A DNA stretch of 62,597 bases from an uncultured Oscillospiraceae bacterium (GCA_910579965.1 CAJTWF010000010.1:1-62597), one strand, 5' to 3'; positions 32,538-41,460 are shown, counted from the stretch's first letter. A program made the numbers and translations. The notes: generated by a model not told the origin, from the letters alone.

Positions 32538-33288
32538 AAAAATGAGGTCTGTCCGCGAGGTTGTTCAGCTGACCGGGATCACCGCGCGCACGCTTCATTA
32601 CTATGATGAGATCGGACTTTTGAAGCCGGCGGCAGTAACCGAGGCAGGCTACCGGATGTACGGCGATGCCGCGCTGAGCCGTTTGCAGACCATTTTATTG
32701 TTTCGTGAATTGGAGTTTCCCCTGAAAGAAATCAAAGCAATTCTGGACAGCCCCGATTTTGACGTATCCGAAGCGCTCTCCCAGCAAATCCGGCTGTTGG
32801 AATTACAGTACAAGCATCTGGGGGAGCTGATTGCCTTTACCCGTGAAATCCAAAACAAAGGAGTGGCAGCCATGAGGTTTGATGTTTTCGACAGGAGCGA
32901 GATAGCGCAGTATGAGGCGGAGGTCAAAGCAAGGTGGGGCGGCACCAGGGCGTATCAGGAGTACCGGCAGCGGAAGGCCGCGCGAAATGGGGACGGCAGC
33001 AGGATGGCAGAGGAGCTGACGGCCATGTTTTCTCAGCTGGGGGAATTAAAGCACTTAAGACCTGACGGCGACGAGGTGCAGAGGCGCATCGCAGCATTAC
33101 AGAAATGGATAACCGGCAGCTGCTATGTATGCACCAATGAAATCCTGAGCGGGCTGGGTGAAATGTATGTATGTGACGAACGCTTCCGGAGCAGCATCGA
33201 CAGAGCGGGGGGAGATGGAACCGCTGATTTTGTCAAGCAGGCGATTGCCGTGTATTGCGGCAGGCAGGAAAGCGGGACGCGCGGGTAA
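32530..33288 (+). CDS. MerR family regulator with TipAS drug-binding domain
   Basis: 252 residues. The MerR winged helix is at 7-75 (VREVVQLTGITARTLHYYDEIGLLKPA), followed by a dimerising coiled coil (about 80-120). The C-terminal part (about 140-245) resembles the TipAS domain of TipAL and Mta, which binds thiopeptide or other hydrophobic drugs; it contains ARWGGTRAYQEYRQR and a C-terminal VYCGR. It probably activates its own operon through the 19-bp-spacer promoter at 31566-31596. The gene shares the lower GC content of the DUF2268 gene. Confidence 0.88.
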   Translation: MTEKMRSVREVVQLTGITARTLHYYDEIGLLKPAAVTEAGYRMYGDAALSRLQTILLFRELEFPLKEIKAILDSPDFDVSEALSQQIRLLELQYKHLGELIAFTREIQNKGVAAMRFDVFDRSEIAQYEAEVKARWGGTRAYQEYRQRKAARNGDGSRMAEELTAMFSQLGELKHLRPDGDEVQRRIAALQKWITGSCYVCTNEILSGLGEMYVCDERFRSSIDRAGGDGTADFVKQAIAVYCGRQESGTRG

Positions 33289-33330
33289 CGAAAATCCCGG
33301 AGCGCCGCACACAAAGCCGCTCCCCATGTC

Positions 33331-33359
33331 TTGTCAAACCCGGTCCGGGCGGTTATAAT
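33331..33359 (+). promoter_or_regulatory. Promoter of the P1 peptidase gene
   Basis: TTGTCA (33331-33336), 17-bp spacer, perfect TATAAT (33354-33359), 34 bases upstream of the ATG. Confidence 0.8.
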
Positions 33360-33393
33360 AGGGGAATACTCAACGAAGGGGAGCGAAAACGCC

Positions 33394-34428
33394 ATGGGTA
33401 TTCCCAGAATCGAGCCGCTGGAGCTGCATGCCACCCTGCCCAGCGGACCGCGCAATCTGATTACCGACGTAGCCGGCGTGCGGGTGGGCCACGCCACGGT
33501 ACAGCAGGGGGAGGTGAACACCGGGGTCACGGCGGTGCTGCCCCACCCGGGGAACCTGTTTCTGGACAAGGTGATGGCCTCGGCGGCGGTCATCAACGGC
33601 TTTGGCAAGAGCGCAGGTATTTTGCAGGTCCAGGAGCTGGGGACCATCGAGACCCCCATCCTCCTCACCAACACCCTCAGCGTGGGCACGGCCTTCACCG
33701 GCCTGTGCCGGTACGTGCTGGAGCAGAACGCCGGCGCGGGAGTCTACACGGGCTCGGTCAACTGCCTGGTGACAGAGTGCAACGACGGCCGCCTCAACGA
33801 CATCCAGGGCCTCCACGTCCGGGAGGAGCACGTCCTCCAGGCCATCTCCGCCGCCGGGGAGACCTTTGAGGAGGGCGCCGTGGGCGGCGGCACCGGCATG
33901 TGCTGCCTGGGCCTGAAGGGGGGCATCGGCTCCGCCTCCCGGGTGGTGGAGCTGGACGGGACGGCCTGCACCGTGGGCGCGCTGGTGATGGCCAACTTCG
34001 GCCGGGCCGGGGATCTGATGATCGGCGGGCGGCACATCGACACCCGCTCCGCCGGGGACCGGCTGGCGGTGAAGGACGACGGGTCCATCATCATGCTCCT
34101 GGCCACGGACGTTCCCCTCTCCGAGCGGCAGCTGGGCCGGATGGCCCGCCGCACGGCGGTGGCCCTGGGCCGCACCGGCTCCTACTGCGGAAACGGCAGC
34201 GGGGACATCGCCATCGCCTTCACCACCGCCAACCGGGTGCCCCACCGGGGCGGGGCGGCGGTGGAGGCCTACCGGATGGTCCGGGACGACAGGATTGACC
34301 CGGTATTCCTGGCCGCCGTGGAGGCGGTGGAGGAGGCCATCATCAGCGCCCTCTACCACGCCCGGACCCTCACCGGCTTCCAGGGCAGGACCTCGGTGGG
34401 CCTGCGGGATTTCCTGGGTCTGGCGTAG
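33394..34428 (+). CDS. P1 family peptidase (DmpA-like aminopeptidase)
   Basis: 344 residues. An Ntn-fold peptidase that cuts itself to expose a nucleophilic Ser. The likely site is Gly230-Ser231 in KDDGSIIMLLATD. N-terminal blocks ITDVAGVRVGHATV and GVTAVLPHPGNLF, the oxyanion region TNTLSVGTAF and GAVGGGTGM are all family features. Members release N-terminal D- or L-residues or beta-peptides. No signal peptide is seen. Start ATG 33394 with AAGGGGAG upstream. Probably co-transcribed with the next gene, 25 bases away. Confidence 0.92.
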   Translation: MGIPRIEPLELHATLPSGPRNLITDVAGVRVGHATVQQGEVNTGVTAVLPHPGNLFLDKVMASAAVINGFGKSAGILQVQELGTIETPILLTNTLSVGTAFTGLCRYVLEQNAGAGVYTGSVNCLVTECNDGRLNDIQGLHVREEHVLQAISAAGETFEEGAVGGGTGMCCLGLKGGIGSASRVVELDGTACTVGALVMANFGRAGDLMIGGRHIDTRSAGDRLAVKDDGSIIMLLATDVPLSERQLGRMARRTAVALGRTGSYCGNGSGDIAIAFTTANRVPHRGGAAVEAYRMVRDDRIDPVFLAAVEAVEEAIISALYHARTLTGFQGRTSVGLRDFLGLA

Positions 34429-34453
34429 CCGCGGCAGGAAAACGGAGGAAACC

Positions 34454-35092
34454 ATGGAAATAGAGAGAATCGACGGCTATACGGACCCCCGCTTTTCGCC
34501 GGAGGTCCTGCGCCAGCACGGCGCGTTTCTGGCGGACGGACAGCCCTGGTCCTTCCGGATCGTCTCGGACCGGGAGGCGGTGGTCTCCGTCCCGGACGGA
34601 AATCTGGCCGGCCTGGAGGAGGCGGCGGCCTGCTTCCGGTTCTACGCGGAGCACATCACCGCCTTTTACGACGAGGCCGGCCAGTGCCTCCTCCGCCTGC
34701 CGGAGGTGGCCCGGCGGGAGGTGGAGATCGCCGCCCTCCAGCCCACCCAGTTCTCCGTGGACCGGGAGAAGTGCGCTGCCGTGGGCAGCTTCCTCCGCAG
34801 CGGCTCGGATCTGGTGATCCCGGTGGCGGAGCTGGAGGGAGCGCTGTGTACGCTGGACGGCCACACCCGGCTGTACACGGCCTGGCAGAGGGGGATCCGG
34901 ACAGCCATGGTCTTTGTCTCCCAAAAGGAGCCCGCGGATCTCGCCTGGCTTGCCGGCCTCGTGGCCGAGGCCCGGCGGCGGGGGGTGTTCCATGTCCCGG
35001 ACATGGCCCTGTACGGCCACCAGGAGCAGGAGGAGAAGTGGACCGGCTGGTGTCAGTCCTATTTTGCGGGCAAAACTGGATCGAATGAATAG
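34454..35092 (+). CDS. Uncharacterised protein with ParB/sulfiredoxin-like motif
   Basis: 212 residues, soluble. Most is unfamiliar. Residues about 125-150 read VAELEGALCTLDGHTRLYTAW, recalling the DGHHRL-type motif of ParB/sulfiredoxin-like folds, in which that loop binds nucleotide. I do not recognise the family otherwise. ATG 34454 follows ACGGAGGAAACC, 25 bases after the P1 peptidase stop, and a strong terminator ends the unit. It is probably expressed with the peptidase. Confidence 0.6.
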   Translation: MEIERIDGYTDPRFSPEVLRQHGAFLADGQPWSFRIVSDREAVVSVPDGNLAGLEEAAACFRFYAEHITAFYDEAGQCLLRLPEVARREVEIAALQPTQFSVDREKCAAVGSFLRSGSDLVIPVAELEGALCTLDGHTRLYTAWQRGIRTAMVFVSQKEPADLAWLAGLVAEARRRGVFHVPDMALYGHQEQEEKWTGWCQSYFAGKTGSNE

Positions 35093-35096
35093 GCCG

Positions 35097-35136
35097 GGCG
35101 GCCGGAGGAGAATCTCCTCCGGCCGCCTGATTTTTT
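35097..35136 (+). terminator. Terminator of the P1 peptidase unit
   Basis: A 12-14-bp stem GGCGGCCGGAGGA / TCCTCCGGCCGCC (35097-35127) is followed by TGATTTTTTC. Confidence 0.9.
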
Positions 35137-35228
35137 CAGCGAAAAAATGCAATAAATGCCGCCCGGCCGCCGGGGATATTCTCCCGCTTTGGGGACACAC
35201 TACGCCCAAAGGGAGGGAGAACGGGAAC

Positions 35229-36008
35229 ATGAAAAAAATGAAATCCGCGCTTCTGGCGCTGCTGCTCCTGCCGGTGTGGGGCTGCTCCCGGCCGGCGGAG
35301 CTGGAGAGCCCGGCCGCCGGACCGGCGGAGATCCCCCTGGAGATCCTGGGGGAGCTGGACGGGGACACCCTGGAGACCCTGGTGGAGGAGCCCAAGTACG
35401 TGGCCCTGACGTTTGACGACGGCCCCCGGGCCAGCACCACTTCCCGGCTGCTGGACGGCCTGCTGGAGCGGGGCGCGGCGGCCACCTTCTTTGTCATCGG
35501 CCAGCAGATCCCGGGCAACGAGGCCCTGCTGCGGCGGATGGCGGCGGAGGGACACCAGATCGGGAACCACACCTACTCCCACGTCCGGCTGGCGGGCGCG
35601 GACAAGGACGCGGTGGTGGAGGAGATCCACAAGACCGAGGTGATGCTCCAGGCCGCGGTGGGCCAGGGGAGCTTCTGGCTGCGCCCGCCCTACGGCCGCA
35701 TGGACGAGCAGCGGGCGGAGCTGGTGAACACCCCCATGATCTACTGGTCCGTGGACCCCCAGGACTGGAAGCTCCTGGACGCGGCCAAGGTGGCGGACGC
35801 GGTGACCGGGTGCGTGCGCCCGGGGGACATCATCCTGCTTCACGACTTCTACCCCACCAGCGTGGACGCGGCCCTGGAGATCGTGGACAGGCTCCAGGCC
35901 CGGGGCTTCGCCTTTGTCACCGTGGAGGAGCTCTTCCGCATCCAGGGGGTGGAGCCCCAGGCCGGCTCCCTCTACGCCTGCCCGAACAGGACCCGGTGTC
36001 TGGAGTGA
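35229..36008 (+). CDS. Lipoprotein polysaccharide deacetylase (NodB domain)
   Basis: 259 residues. The lipoprotein signal ends LLLPVWGC, with the lipid Cys near residue 19. The NodB domain from about 57 on has motif 1 ALTFDDGPR, motif 2 GNHTYSH (metal His pair), motif 3 LRPPYGR, motif 4 SVDPQDW and motif 5 IILLHD, so all metal and catalytic residues are present. It removes N-acetyl groups from peptidoglycan or a related glycan at the cell surface. ATG 35229 with GGGAGGGAG upstream. Confidence 0.9.
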   Translation: MKKMKSALLALLLLPVWGCSRPAELESPAAGPAEIPLEILGELDGDTLETLVEEPKYVALTFDDGPRASTTSRLLDGLLERGAAATFFVIGQQIPGNEALLRRMAAEGHQIGNHTYSHVRLAGADKDAVVEEIHKTEVMLQAAVGQGSFWLRPPYGRMDEQRAELVNTPMIYWSVDPQDWKLLDAAKVADAVTGCVRPGDIILLHDFYPTSVDAALEIVDRLQARGFAFVTVEELFRIQGVEPQAGSLYACPNRTRCLE

Positions 36009-36071
36009 CCTCGTTCAGAATTTGTTCAAATTTACCAATCCGACACAGAAAAAATCGGCATTTTGCGAGGC

Positions 36072-36100
36072 TTGACATTTGAAAATCTTCTTTGTATAAT
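36072..36100 (+). promoter_or_regulatory. Consensus promoter of the licT-PTS-GH4 operon
   Basis: TTGACA (36072-36077), 17-bp spacer, TATAAT (36095-36100): a full consensus promoter ahead of the antiterminator leader. Confidence 0.9.
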
Positions 36101-36123
36101 AATCCCATCAAAAATACTGCTGT

Positions 36124-36199
36124 TATCGTGTTACTGTTCAATCAGGCATGAGTTCTTACAAATGGGGGGACCATTTTAGGGATTCGTGCCTTTTTATTT
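36124..36199 (+). promoter_or_regulatory. RAT antiterminator and overlapping terminator
   Basis: The leader holds TGTTACTGTTCAATCAGGC (36130-36148), matching the ribonucleic antiterminator bound by LicT/BglG proteins. Its 3' part is shared with a terminator whose arms are AGGCATGA (36144-36151) and TCGTGCCT (36184-36191), followed by TTTTATTT. Active LicT would keep the terminator open and allow transcription of licT, the PTS gene and the GH4 gene. Confidence 0.85.
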
Positions 36200-36226
36200 C
36201 GCTCTCAGGTGTGAAGAGGTGTTGGT

Positions 36227-37042
36227 GTGCGTTCCATCAAGATTTTCAATAACAATGCCGTCTCCACCGTGATGCCCGACGGCCGGGAGGCCATTGTGCT
36301 GGGGCGGGGGATCGGCTTCAACAAGCGGCCCGGGGACCAGATCAGCGAGGATCTGGTGGAGAAGGTCTACTATGTCCAGGACGAGATGCAGACCAAGTTC
36401 CTCCAGATGCTCCAGGACGTGCGGCCCGACGTGATGGAGGCCGCCGAGCGGATCATCGCCGCCGCGGAGACGGACGGCTTCTCCATGAGCAACCAGGCCA
36501 CCATCTCCCTGATAGACCACATCAGCTTCGCCATCGAGCGCCAGAGCAGCGGCGTGAGCCTGCCCAACCTGCTTCTGAGCGAGACCCGGCTCCTCTACCG
36601 CCGGGAGTTTGACCTGGGCCGCCGGTCCCTGGACATCATCCGGGAATGCTGCGGCGTGTCCCTGCCGGAGGACGAGGCGGGTTATATCGCCCTCCACCTC
36701 ATCTCCATCTCCGTGGACCAGAACGCGGCCTACGACATCCTGAAATTCGTCAAGGGCACTCTGGACATCATCAAGGAGACCTACGGCGTGTCCCTGGACG
36801 CGGACAGCCTGGACACCATGCGCCTCATCACCCACCTGAAATTCCTGGCCCAGCGCATCTTCCAGGGCCAGGGCTGGGAGGACGAGGGCATGGAGGACAT
36901 GTATGAGCTGCTCATCGGCCACCACCCCCGGAACCGGGTCTGTCTGGACCGTCTGGACCAGTACTGCCGCTCCGCCTTCAGCTACGCCCTCAACCAGCAG
37001 GAGAAGTTCTACCTGCTGGTCCATCTGACCAAGGTGTTCTGA
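36227..37042 (+). CDS. licT: BglG/LicT family transcription antiterminator
   Basis: 271 residues. The RNA-binding CAT domain is at 1-55 (IKIFNNNAV, GRGIGFNKRPGD). PRD1 (about 65-170) has the regulatory His98 and His157, and PRD2 (about 175-271) has His203 and His266, matching the four phosphorylated histidines of LicT. Phosphorylation by the PTS inactivates it; HPr phosphorylates it in the absence of preferred sugars. The start is GTG 36227 after a weak site. It controls its own leader and the two genes that follow. Confidence 0.93.
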   Translation: MRSIKIFNNNAVSTVMPDGREAIVLGRGIGFNKRPGDQISEDLVEKVYYVQDEMQTKFLQMLQDVRPDVMEAAERIIAAAETDGFSMSNQATISLIDHISFAIERQSSGVSLPNLLLSETRLLYRREFDLGRRSLDIIRECCGVSLPEDEAGYIALHLISISVDQNAAYDILKFVKGTLDIIKETYGVSLDADSLDTMRLITHLKFLAQRIFQGQGWEDEGMEDMYELLIGHHPRNRVCLDRLDQYCRSAFSYALNQQEKFYLLVHLTKVF

Positions 37043-37150
37043 TTTCTCATATGGGCAGTCCCCCGGCCCGGCGCCTGACGCGCGGGGAGCCGGACCGGGT
37101 GAACATAGATTATCTTTCACCTCAATCAATGATCGAAGGAGAAACAAGCT

Positions 37151-38764
37151 ATGAAAGAACGTGTCATGGGCGCTCTGGAGAAATTCTCCAAGGCCATGGT
37201 GCAGCCGCTGATGTACCTGTCCGCGGCGGGCATCCTCATTGTGGTGGGCGTGCTGCTCACCAATAAGACCATCACCGGCGTGCTGCCCTTCCTCCAGTGG
37301 GGCCCCATCCAGGCCCTGGGCCAGCTGATCTACAACGCCGTGATGGGCATCATCAACAACCTCAGCGTGGTCTTTGTCATCGGCATCCCCGCCGCGCTGG
37401 CCAAGAACGAGAAGCATAAGGCCGCCCTCATCGGCTTTATGACCTACCTCATGTACCTCATCTGCTCCAACACCCTGCTCACCCTCACCGGCTCCCTGGC
37501 CGAGGAGGCCCCCATGCTGGGCCTGTTCGGCACCGGCCAGGCCAAGATCCTGGGCGTGCAGTGCGTGGACATGGGCGTGTTCGGCGGCATCATCCTGGGC
37601 TGCCTGGTGGGCTACGTGTTTAACCGCACCTATCAGAAGCGCTTCAAGGGCGCGCTGCAGATCTACTCCGGCGCAAACTTCACCCTCATCTGCCTGGTCT
37701 TTGTGGCCATCCTCTTCGCCCTGCTTGCCAACAACATCTGGCCTGTGGTTCAGGGCTGGATCAGCGCCCTGGGCGGCGTCATCAAGGACACCGGCGCCTT
37801 CGGCATCTTCCTCTACGGCTTCCTGGAGCGGCTGCTGCTGCCCACCGGCCTGCACCATCTGGTATACACCCCCTTCCAGTTCTCCGACATGGGCGGCGTG
37901 CTCCAGATGGGCGAGACCACCATTGTGGGCGCTTACCCCATCATCATGGCGGAGATGAACATGCCCATTGAGCGCTTCTCCGACAGCATCTACTATATGT
38001 CCATCGGCTTCACCAAGATGTTCGGCTATATCGGCATCGGCGGCGCGTTCATCTACACCGCCTATCCGGAGAACCGCAAGCGGGTGGCCTCCACCATCAT
38101 TCCCCTGGTCATCACCGCCTCCCTGGCCTCCATCACCGAGCCCATTGACTTCATGTTCATCTTTGCCGCGCCCCTGCTCTACTTCCTCCACGCGGTCATC
38201 GCCGGCGCCTTCATGGCTCTTCTCAAGCTCCTGGACGTGACCGCCCTGTGGAACGCCAACCTGCTCACCAGCGTCATCACCAACATCGCCAACGCCGACA
38301 AGACCCACCGGATGCCCCTCATGTTCGTGCTGGGCGCGCTCCAGATTCTGGTCTACTTCGTGGTGTTCAGCTTCCTCATCAAGAAATTCAACTACCACAC
38401 CCCCGGCCGTGAGGGCGAGCCCGCCGGCGCTGGGGCCGCCGCGCCCGCCAAGGCCGCTCCGGCCAAGACTGTCAAGGCGGCTCCCGCCTCCTCTGTTCCC
38501 GCCGGCGCCATCGCCCTGGACGGCGGCGGCACGGCCCTGGACATCATCGAGGGTCTGGGCGGCAAGGCCAACATCAACACCGTGGAGAACTGCATCACCC
38601 GCCTGCGGGTGAACCTGAAGGACCCCTCCCTCATCCGCGAGGACCTCATCAACCGCACGGAGAACCGGGGCATTGTGAAGAAGCAGAACGACGTGCAGAT
38701 CATCTACGGCCTCCAGGTGGCGGACGTGCGCCGGGCCGTGGAGGAGCAGCTGGAGAAGCTGTAA
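37151..38764 (+). CDS. PTS transporter subunit IICB, alpha-glucoside type
   Basis: 537 residues. The EIIC domain (about 1-420) has about ten membrane helices and blocks such as PLMYLSAAGILIVVG, LERLLLPTGLHHLVYTPF and ITEPIDFMFIF. An Ala/Pro/Lys-rich linker (about 420-455) joins the EIIB domain with the phosphoacceptor Cys481 in NTVENCITRLRV. No IIA domain is present, so a separate IIA, or crr-type protein, must supply phosphate. The following GH4 enzyme indicates maltose- or other alpha-glucoside-6-phosphate as the product. Confidence 0.92.
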   Translation: MKERVMGALEKFSKAMVQPLMYLSAAGILIVVGVLLTNKTITGVLPFLQWGPIQALGQLIYNAVMGIINNLSVVFVIGIPAALAKNEKHKAALIGFMTYLMYLICSNTLLTLTGSLAEEAPMLGLFGTGQAKILGVQCVDMGVFGGIILGCLVGYVFNRTYQKRFKGALQIYSGANFTLICLVFVAILFALLANNIWPVVQGWISALGGVIKDTGAFGIFLYGFLERLLLPTGLHHLVYTPFQFSDMGGVLQMGETTIVGAYPIIMAEMNMPIERFSDSIYYMSIGFTKMFGYIGIGGAFIYTAYPENRKRVASTIIPLVITASLASITEPIDFMFIFAAPLLYFLHAVIAGAFMALLKLLDVTALWNANLLTSVITNIANADKTHRMPLMFVLGALQILVYFVVFSFLIKKFNYHTPGREGEPAGAGAAAPAKAAPAKTVKAAPASSVPAGAIALDGGGTALDIIEGLGGKANINTVENCITRLRVNLKDPSLIREDLINRTENRGIVKKQNDVQIIYGLQVADVRRAVEEQLEKL

Positions 38765-38826
38765 ATACACCGGAATTTTCCCGCTGAAATTAAAGGAAAC
38801 ATCTTGCTGAGAAAGGAATTACGACT

Positions 38827-40188
38827 ATGATTATCACTCTGGTAGGCGGCGGCAGCACCTTCACCCCGGGCATTGTGAAATCCATTGCCCTGCGCCGGGA
38901 GGAGCTGGACGTAAACGAGGTCCGCCTGTTTGACATCGACAAGGAGCGCCAGGACAAGGTGGCTGTGGTGGTGGACTGGATCCTCCACCAGGAGCTCAAG
39001 TGCGACATCAAGCTCACCGTCACCAACGATCCGGAGACCGCCTACACCGACGCCTCCTTCATCTTCGCCCAGATGCGGGTGGGCAAGTACGCCATGCGGG
39101 AGCAGGACGAGAAGATCTCCCTGCGCCACGGCTGCGTGGGCCAGGAGACCTGCGGCTGCGGCGGCATGGCCTACGGCATGCGCACCATCTTCCCCATGAT
39201 GCAGGTCATTGACGACGCGGCCAAATACGCCAAGCCTGACCACTGGATCCTCAACTACTCCAACCCTGCCTCCATCGTCTCCGAGGCCTGCCGCCGCCTG
39301 CGGCCCAAGGCCCGGATCATCAACATCTGCGATATGCCCATTGCCATCATCGACGTGGTGGCCGCCGCCATGGGCATCGAGAACAAGAAGGAGATCGTCT
39401 ACGACTACTACGGCCTGAACCACTTCGGCTGGTTCACCGCCATTGAGCACAACGGCAGGGACATCATGCCCGAGCTGCGCGCCTATATCAAGGAGCACGA
39501 GATCCTCCTGCCCGCGGCCTACCTCAAGGACAAGGCCGCCCTGGCCCCCAACAGCAGCAAGGGCAACCGCCACGCCAAGGGCAGCTGGTACTATGTGTGG
39601 AAGGGCGTGTATGAGATCATGGAGAACTTCCCCGACACCCTGCCCAACACCTACCTGAACTACTACCTCCAGCAGAAGGAGTTCGTGGAGCACTCCGATC
39701 CCACCCACACCCGGGCCAACGAGGTCATGGAGACCCGGGAGAAGAACCTCTTCGATGGCATTGACCACTATCTGGCCACCGGCGTGGTGGACGAGAATGT
39801 GTTCTACGCCGGCAGCCACGGCGACTGGATCGCGGATCTGGCCATTGCCCTGAAGAACGACACCAAGGCCCGCTTCCTGGTCATCACCGAGAACCGGGGC
39901 GCGCTGCCCAACATGCCCTATGACGCCATGGTGGAGGTGCCCGCCTATATCGGCAAGAACGGGCCCGAGGTCATTGCCCAGGATCCTATCCCCCTGTTCC
40001 AGCAGGGTCTGATGATGCAGCAGCTCACCTGCGAGAAGCTGCTGGTGGAGGGCTGCATTGAGGGCAGCTACGAGAAGGTCCTCCAGGCCTTCACCCTCAA
40101 CAAGACCGTGCCCAGCATGAAGGTGGCCAAGGAGGTCCTGGACGACATGATTGAGGCCAACAAGGCGTTCTGGCCCGAGCTGAAGTAA
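38827..40188 (+). CDS. 6-phospho-alpha-glucosidase (GH4)
   Basis: 453 residues. A NAD- and Mn-dependent family 4 glycosidase. The Rossmann start is ITLVGGGSTFTPGIV (3-17). NICDMPIA (167-174) carries the CDMP signature of alpha-specific members (beta-specific ones have CN[VI]P); Cys168 and His199 (in YGLNHFGWF) are the metal ligands. It hydrolyses the phospho-alpha-glucoside imported by the PTS. ATG 38827 with AAAGGAA upstream. Homologues are named MalH, GlvA or AglB. Confidence 0.93.
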   Translation: MIITLVGGGSTFTPGIVKSIALRREELDVNEVRLFDIDKERQDKVAVVVDWILHQELKCDIKLTVTNDPETAYTDASFIFAQMRVGKYAMREQDEKISLRHGCVGQETCGCGGMAYGMRTIFPMMQVIDDAAKYAKPDHWILNYSNPASIVSEACRRLRPKARIINICDMPIAIIDVVAAAMGIENKKEIVYDYYGLNHFGWFTAIEHNGRDIMPELRAYIKEHEILLPAAYLKDKAALAPNSSKGNRHAKGSWYYVWKGVYEIMENFPDTLPNTYLNYYLQQKEFVEHSDPTHTRANEVMETREKNLFDGIDHYLATGVVDENVFYAGSHGDWIADLAIALKNDTKARFLVITENRGALPNMPYDAMVEVPAYIGKNGPEVIAQDPIPLFQQGLMMQQLTCEKLLVEGCIEGSYEKVLQAFTLNKTVPSMKVAKEVLDDMIEANKAFWPELK

Positions 40189-40192
40189 CCGG

Positions 40193-40534
40193 TCAGCCGT
40201 GGTCCGGCTTCGTCTCCGCGTACCAGAGGTTCCAGTAGAAGGAGTAGACCCTGTAGCTGACCTCGTCCCCGCATAATATCGTCAGACTTTCCGCCTCCGG
40301 GTGGTCGTAGAGCACATCTGCGGCCACCCGGAGTACTGCCTGCGCCGCCTCGTCCAGGCTGATGCCCATGGAGGCGGCGCTGTTGAAGCAGGAGATGGAC
40401 AGCGCCCGCTCCCCGTGGTCCAGGGCCCAGAGGAGGCCGCTCCGGTACCAGGACGCCAAGTCCTCCGCCGAGGCCAGATAGATGAGGGGCATGGGCAGGT
40501 GGTCCTGCCGCCGGATTCGCACCTTTTCTGTCAT
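40193..40534 (-). CDS. Small protein resembling half a macro domain
   Basis: 113 residues, soluble, mildly acidic. The segments WALDHGERALSISCFNSAA, SLDEAAQAVLRVAADVL and SLTILCGDEVSYRVYSFYWN follow the C-terminal half of macro (ADP-ribose-binding) domains as I know them. The N-terminal half, including the NAAN and GGGVD loops, is missing. It starts at an ATG with an AAGGAG site and converges on the GH4 gene, with stops four bases apart. Either a truncated domain or a separate family; function unknown. Confidence 0.5.
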   Translation of the reverse strand: MTEKVRIRRQDHLPMPLIYLASAEDLASWYRSGLLWALDHGERALSISCFNSAASMGISLDEAAQAVLRVAADVLYDHPEAESLTILCGDEVSYRVYSFYWNLWYAETKPDHG

Positions 40535-40594
40535 ATGCTGTCTCCTTTTTACAGAATGTTCATACCTTGTTCACCGCTGGGACACTTCCCCGGC

Positions 40595-40623
40595 TTGAGC
40601 CCGGGGCGAAAATCTGGTATACT
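40595..40623 (+). promoter_or_regulatory. Promoter of the TIM-barrel gene
   Basis: TTGAGC (40595-40600), 17-bp spacer, TATACT (40618-40623), 35 bases upstream of the ATG. Confidence 0.65.
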
Positions 40624-40658
40624 GGAGGAAACCACTGCCAGAAGAGAGGAGGCCTGCT

Positions 40659-41345
40659 ATGCAGAAAATCGTACCATCCTACAACGGCACCCTGCGCAGC
40701 CATCAGGTGGAGGTCCCCGCCTGCATTGCCGAGTGCAGCGGCATTCGCATCTTTGGCCGGCGGATCAAGTCCCTGGTCTTTTCCACCGACGTGGCCATCA
40801 TCAAAAACGTGAACGCAGACGCCATCATCGCCGTCTACCCCTTCACCCCCCAGCCCATTATCGCCCAGGCCATCATCAACGTCTCGGACGTGCCTGTGTT
40901 CGTGGGGGTGGGCGGCGGCGTGACCAACGGGCCCCGGTCCGTGCGCCTGGCGGCCTACGCCGAGCACCAGGGGGCCTTCGGCGTGGTGGTCAACGCCCCC
41001 CTGGCGGACCAGACCATCTCTCAGATCAAAAATGTGGTGGACATCCCCGTGATCGCCACCATCGTCTCCGCCAAAATGGACGTGGCCCGGCGCATCGCCA
41101 GCGGCGCGGATATCCTCAACGTGTCCGGCGCGGCGGAGACCCCGGCCATTGTCCGGCACATCCGGGAGCAGTTCCCGGACGTGCCCATTATCGCCACCGG
41201 CGGCCCCACGGAGGAGAGCATCCTGGAGACCATCCGGGCGGGGGCCAACGCCATCACCTACACACCGCCCACCAACGGCTCCCTGTTCGCCGAGAGCATG
41301 CGCCGCTACCGCAGCACCTACGCGCCGGACCAGGGGGAGCCCTGA
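40659..41345 (+). CDS. TIM-barrel phosphate-binding family protein (unknown function)
   Basis: 228 residues of a ribulose-phosphate-binding barrel. The C-terminal phosphate loop is IIATGGPTEESILETIRAGA, followed by NAITYTPP. Strands such as DAIIAVYPFTPQP, VPVFVGVGGGVT, AFGVVVNAP and ADILNVSGAA are clear. The same protein occurs in other Clostridia, where it is often just called a hydrolase. No catalytic residue is obvious. ATG 40659 with GAGAGGAGG upstream; single gene between a promoter and a hairpin. Confidence 0.7.
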   Translation: MQKIVPSYNGTLRSHQVEVPACIAECSGIRIFGRRIKSLVFSTDVAIIKNVNADAIIAVYPFTPQPIIAQAIINVSDVPVFVGVGGGVTNGPRSVRLAAYAEHQGAFGVVVNAPLADQTISQIKNVVDIPVIATIVSAKMDVARRIASGADILNVSGAAETPAIVRHIREQFPDVPIIATGGPTEESILETIRAGANAITYTPPTNGSLFAESMRRYRSTYAPDQGEP

Positions 41346-41352
41346 CAGACCC

Positions 41353-41382
41353 GCCGCCGGGGAGGCAAGCCTCCCCGGCGGC
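41353..41382 (+). terminator. Hairpin after the TIM-barrel gene
   Basis: A perfect 14-bp stem GCCGCCGGGGAGGC / GCCTCCCCGGCGGC with loop AA starts eight bases after the stop. No T run, so it is a probable but not certain terminator. Confidence 0.65.
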
Positions 41383-41460
41383 CTCCTGTCCGCAGGCGGG
41401 CGTCCCGACTCTATGATAACCAGACCGGGGATAAAATGCAAGAAGAATGTCCGGCGGCGG

